From contig NZ_JAHBBG010000005.1 in the NCBI RefSeq assembly GCF_019331715.1, positions 104,236 to 168,235 on the forward strand: a DNA stretch of 64,000 nucleotides, written 5' to 3'. This document shows positions 61,532 through 64,000 of the stretch, piece by piece. The translations under genes and the position numbers were made by a program. Source of the stretch: Bifidobacterium simiiventris (GTDB lineage Bacteria; Actinomycetota; Actinomycetes; Actinomycetales; Bifidobacteriaceae). The stretch's first letter is position 1. Every line of letters begins with the position of its first letter. A model generated the notes under the pieces. It made no database searches. It worked only from the letters and a program-made list of their open reading frames with translations, and was not told the DNA's origin.

Positions 61532-61616
61532 GAGGGGCTATTTTACCAGTCCAGGCGCACAAAGCCTTTTGGTTCCGAACCGCCCCCATTACCTGGCAAG
61601 CCATCGCCCACTCACA

Positions 61617-61733
61617 TATTGCACCATATAACACGAATGCGTACCGATGTACACGAAATTACACCAATGTACACCATTGTGCACTGCATGGCATCACTGT
61701 CATACATTGTCGAAATATCTGACAACACATAAC
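61617..61733. promoter_or_regulatory. AT-rich region with repeats upstream of wzm
   Basis: On the minus strand GTGTACATTGGTGTA and GTGTACATCGG form direct repeats. An imperfect inverted repeat TGTCAGATATTTCGACA lies at about 61708-61724. Much richer in A and T than the surrounding DNA. Confidence 0.4.
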
Positions 61734-61765
61734 AGCGGGGCCGCCGGAATCCCGGCGGCCCCGCT
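61734..61765 (-). terminator. terminator of the second GlfT2-like gene
   Basis: AGCGGGGCCGCCGG and its exact complement around an AATC loop. Between stem and coding end the motif GGACTGAT occurs three times, the first including the stop codon. Confidence 0.8.
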
Positions 61766-61792
61766 ATGATCAGTCCGTATCAGTCCGGACGA

Positions 61793-63673
61793 TCAGTCCA
61801 TGTTGAGGTAGTGCTTCCAGTACTTGACGGAGGTCAGCTCGGCACGCGCGGCGGAGTATTCGCGACGCAGACGTTCGATGTTCTTCTTGTAGTACTTGAG
61901 GTCGCGCTCGTAGCGCTTGACGATGGCGGAGTAACGCTCCGGATCCTTGACGCGCACGGCGCCCTTCTTGTTGTACCAGTCGATGACGATGAGGTACTTC
62001 TTGTTGTGGATCGCACCGGCCGGGTACAGCCAGCCGAGCACCGGAATGACCGCATAGCCTTCGCCCTCGTACTTGAAGAAGCGCTGGCCGTTGTTGGTCA
62101 CGTAGTCCTCGAGGCGCTCAAGGCGGGTACGCGGCTTGTCGCCGTCGACGAGCTGACGGTCGATCTGGCTCAGGTCGAAGCCGTCGATGCCGAGCTCCTC
62201 CGCGCGCTGCTGCACCTCCGGGAAGGAGACGAGCTTCTCCTTGTGCTTGTTAGCGTCCATGAACGCCTTCTCGGCGGCGCCGGGCTGGGCGATGAACTTC
62301 GGCCCCTTGAGGAAGTCCTCGAACGCGTCGAGGCACAGTTCGGCGTTCTCGTAGCCGAACTTCTTGAGTTCGAGGCGGATGTTGTTGTGCAGCTCCGCGA
62401 GCAAATCGGCATCCGGGTCAAATCCCGTCGTACAGTGTGCAATAAAACCATTACGAGTCGTTTGGTAACGTTCCACTGCTGCGTTATAGCGAAGATGAAA
62501 AGCCATGTGCCAGATGCACAGGCCATTCATGGTGATGAACTCCTTGCCGCAACGCACGCCATATTCGGCATCATCAAGACGTACAAAGTATGGCAATGGC
62601 AGACCGTTCTCCTTGATGACGCTGATCGGGATGCAGCAGTACCACCATGCAGCGTATCGCTGCTTGCGCTTGAGGATATCTTTTGGCATCCTAAAGCATT
62701 CGTTATAGACGATATCTTCAAACTGAGTAAGACGCAGCGGAGGTTTTGCAGGACGGCACGCGCCACGATCAGTCATCCAGCCGGTGTCCTCCCACTGGTC
62801 CTCGCCGATCTCGTAGTTGAGCATCGCGCCGGAGATCATCGCGTCGTGGTATTCGGGCTTGAGCAGGCGCAGTAGGTTGTAGGTGCGCTTGATGCTCTCC
62901 GGGGAGACCGCCACGTCATCGTCCATGAGCAGGATGTTGGTGGCAGGAACTTCTTGTTCCATCGCCTCGATCATGCCGCGGGTGAAGCCGCCGGCGCCGC
63001 CGACGTTCTGGTTCGGACGCACGGTGACGTGCTCGTCGCTGAGCTTGTCGACGTCGAGCGTGCGGCCGTTGTCGATGACGTACATGTGGAAGTGGTTTGC
63101 GATGTCCTCATCGGAGGCGAGGATCTGGCTCTTGACCAGACCGATGTTGCGCTCGATGAAGCTTTCCTTCTTGAACGTGGTGGTGGCGAGCGCCAGTTCG
63201 ATCGGGCGCGCCTCGCCGGTGTATTCGAGCGAGTAGCAGCTGTTGCGGATGGCGACCTGGCCGTCGGTGGTGATGGTGAAGCCGACGATCACCGCGTCCT
63301 CGTCCACTTCCAGTTCGAGGTCGACGCTCTGCCAGTCGTCGCTCGCCGGCAGGTCGGCGGTCACGGATTCGACCGGTTCGGGGTGCGCGGAGAACACGCC
63401 GCCCTTGGTTTCGATGACATGCGCCGCGGCGCCTTTGAGTTCGAGGTGCAGGAAGAACTTCGTCGCGTTCGTGTATTTGCGCAGCTTCTGCACCGACAGG
63501 GAGTTGAAGTATGTGGAGAAGTCGTATTCGCCCTTGGTGTACAGCAGCCAGGAACCGTCGGTCGCGGCCTCGTCTTCGATGACCGGCCCGTCAGCCTTGC
63601 AGTACAGGGAGGGATAGCTCAGCGAACGCGGGTTCCTCTCCAGCAGGATATTGGCGAATTTCATCGTGGGCAT
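61793..63673 (-). CDS. second GlfT2-like glycosyltransferase
   Basis: 626-aa paralogue of the enzyme at 57043 and close in length to mycobacterial GlfT2. The N-terminal part has YDFSTYFNSLSVQKLRKYTN. The GT-A domain has ELALATTTFKKESFIERNIG, NVGGAGGFTRGMIEAMEQE, D251-D253 (ILLMDDDVAVSPESIKRTYN), YAAWWYCCIPI, D367-D368 (YFVRLDDAEYGVRC) and CIWHMAFHLRYNAAVERYQT. The C-terminus is basic and tyrosine-rich (YERDLKYYKKNIERLRREYS). GAGG 6-7 nt before the ATG at 63673 sets the start; a longer in-frame form is rejected. Bases about 62430-62770 are clearly lower in GC, with codons unlike the rest, suggesting recombination. Confidence 0.88.
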   Translation of the reverse strand: MPTMKFANILLERNPRSLSYPSLYCKADGPVIEDEAATDGSWLLYTKGEYDFSTYFNSLSVQKLRKYTNATKFFLHLELKGAAAHVIETKGGVFSAHPEPVESVTADLPASDDWQSVDLELEVDEDAVIVGFTITTDGQVAIRNSCYSLEYTGEARPIELALATTTFKKESFIERNIGLVKSQILASDEDIANHFHMYVIDNGRTLDVDKLSDEHVTVRPNQNVGGAGGFTRGMIEAMEQEVPATNILLMDDDVAVSPESIKRTYNLLRLLKPEYHDAMISGAMLNYEIGEDQWEDTGWMTDRGACRPAKPPLRLTQFEDIVYNECFRMPKDILKRKQRYAAWWYCCIPISVIKENGLPLPYFVRLDDAEYGVRCGKEFITMNGLCIWHMAFHLRYNAAVERYQTTRNGFIAHCTTGFDPDADLLAELHNNIRLELKKFGYENAELCLDAFEDFLKGPKFIAQPGAAEKAFMDANKHKEKLVSFPEVQQRAEELGIDGFDLSQIDRQLVDGDKPRTRLERLEDYVTNNGQRFFKYEGEGYAVIPVLGWLYPAGAIHNKKYLIVIDWYNKKGAVRVKDPERYSAIVKRYERDLKYYKKNIERLRREYSAARAELTSVKYWKHYLNMD

Positions 63674-63874
63674 ACTTACCTCGGTCCTCGTGAACACAAA
63701 CAATCATTGACATGATATAAGAAGGTAGGTATCAGGCGGCAGTCTGCTGCGCGCCACCCAGAGTACACAATTTCCCTTGCAAATAGGGAGTTCTCAGCCT
63801 CCGACTACAATATCCGAGTCACTCAACCCTAATTATTAGATGGATGCTCGATGACGGAATACATGACTTCTTCC
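63674..63874. other. intergenic region upstream of the second GlfT2-like gene
   Basis: AT-richer than its surroundings with no open reading frame of note. It probably holds the promoter of the transferase, though no single -10/-35 pair stands out. Confidence 0.5.
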
Positions 63875-64000
63875 GGCTATTCGCTGTTTGTGGTGGGTGG
63901 TTTGGGTGTGAGGTGATGCCGGTCGGGTAGGTTGGAGGCATGGATACCTCTTGTCTGTTCACCGCCGCGTTGCAGCTTCAGTCTCCTTGGAAAGTGGAGT
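63875..64000 (+). mobile_element. left end of an ISL3-like insertion sequence
   Basis: GGCTATTCGCTGTTTGTGG from 63875 resembles an ISL3-family terminal inverted repeat, followed 65 bp later by a transposase-like start. The right end is beyond the window, so the boundary is provisional. Confidence 0.6.
63940..64000 (+). CDS. ISL3-family transposase, N-terminal fragment
   Basis: Reads MDTSCLFTAALQLQSPWKVE and runs off the window. This opening resembles ISL3 transposases of bifidobacteria (MDTS.LFT.AL.L..PW.V). GGAGG lies just upstream. Only 20 residues are visible, so the family call rests on this start plus the IR-like sequence. Confidence 0.6.
   Translation, partial: MDTSCLFTAALQLQSPWKVE

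Overview
The window is chromosomal DNA of a high-GC actinobacterium, almost certainly a Bifidobacterium. Supporting signs are a GlnR-type orphan regulator, DUF2469 and DUF3152 proteins, a Rho factor with a long basic N-terminal insertion, a HAIR (HspR) operator at clpB, an H-protein with no glycine cleavage partners, and GlfT2-like galactofuranosyltransferases beside an LtaS-type enzyme. I cannot name the species. Most of the window is core genome; no prophage or CRISPR array was seen. The only mobile element recognised is the left end of an ISL3-like insertion sequence at the right edge.

Layout. 1-12 kb (minus strand): class A PBP (cut by the window edge), Crp/Fnr regulator, lipoate ligase, leuB, oligopeptidase B, App1-type phosphatase, gcvH, gpsA, plsC. 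12-17 kb: TetR/MFS pair sharing an operator, murA, mntP with a long leader. 17-30 kb: membrane protein, glnR, nth, peptide-binding protein, valS, two proteins of unknown function, chorismate mutase, rho. 30-39 kb: FAD oxidoreductase, GNAT/DUF2469 pair, gatCAB operon, SpoU methyltransferase, PRTase-like protein, rmuC. 39-46 kb: csoR and a divergent cupredoxin/P1B-ATPase/YHS fusion, then clpB. 46-54 kb: AEC transporter, FAH-family hydrolase, class C sortase, yggS, gluQ, DUF3152 protein, aquaglyceroporin, a dense repeat field, tRNA-Lys(CUU). 54-63.7 kb: surface glycan locus with an LtaS-type phosphoglycerol transferase, two GlfT2-like transferases and a Wzm/Wzt ABC exporter.

Main points of interest. 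(1) The copper ATPase appears to lack its nucleotide-binding N-domain while keeping the metal-site and P-domain motifs, and it carries an internal Shine-Dalgarno and start that could release its YHS domain as a small protein. (2) The 54-63.7 kb locus has the enzyme set expected for the galactofuranan/glycerophosphate lipoglycan known chemically from bifidobacteria. (3) About fourteen genes show a -10-like hexamer 6-8 nt (mostly exactly 7) before the start codon and no Shine-Dalgarno, pointing to widespread leaderless transcription. (4) Several families of structured intergenic repeats occur: a GTAAGTGGGT family between convergent genes, a CTCGGCTCCCTC family, three tandem hairpins next to 15-bp and 41-bp tandem repeats, a duplicated 3' gene end, and two dispersed repeats apparently translated in frame inside lplA and the copper ATPase.
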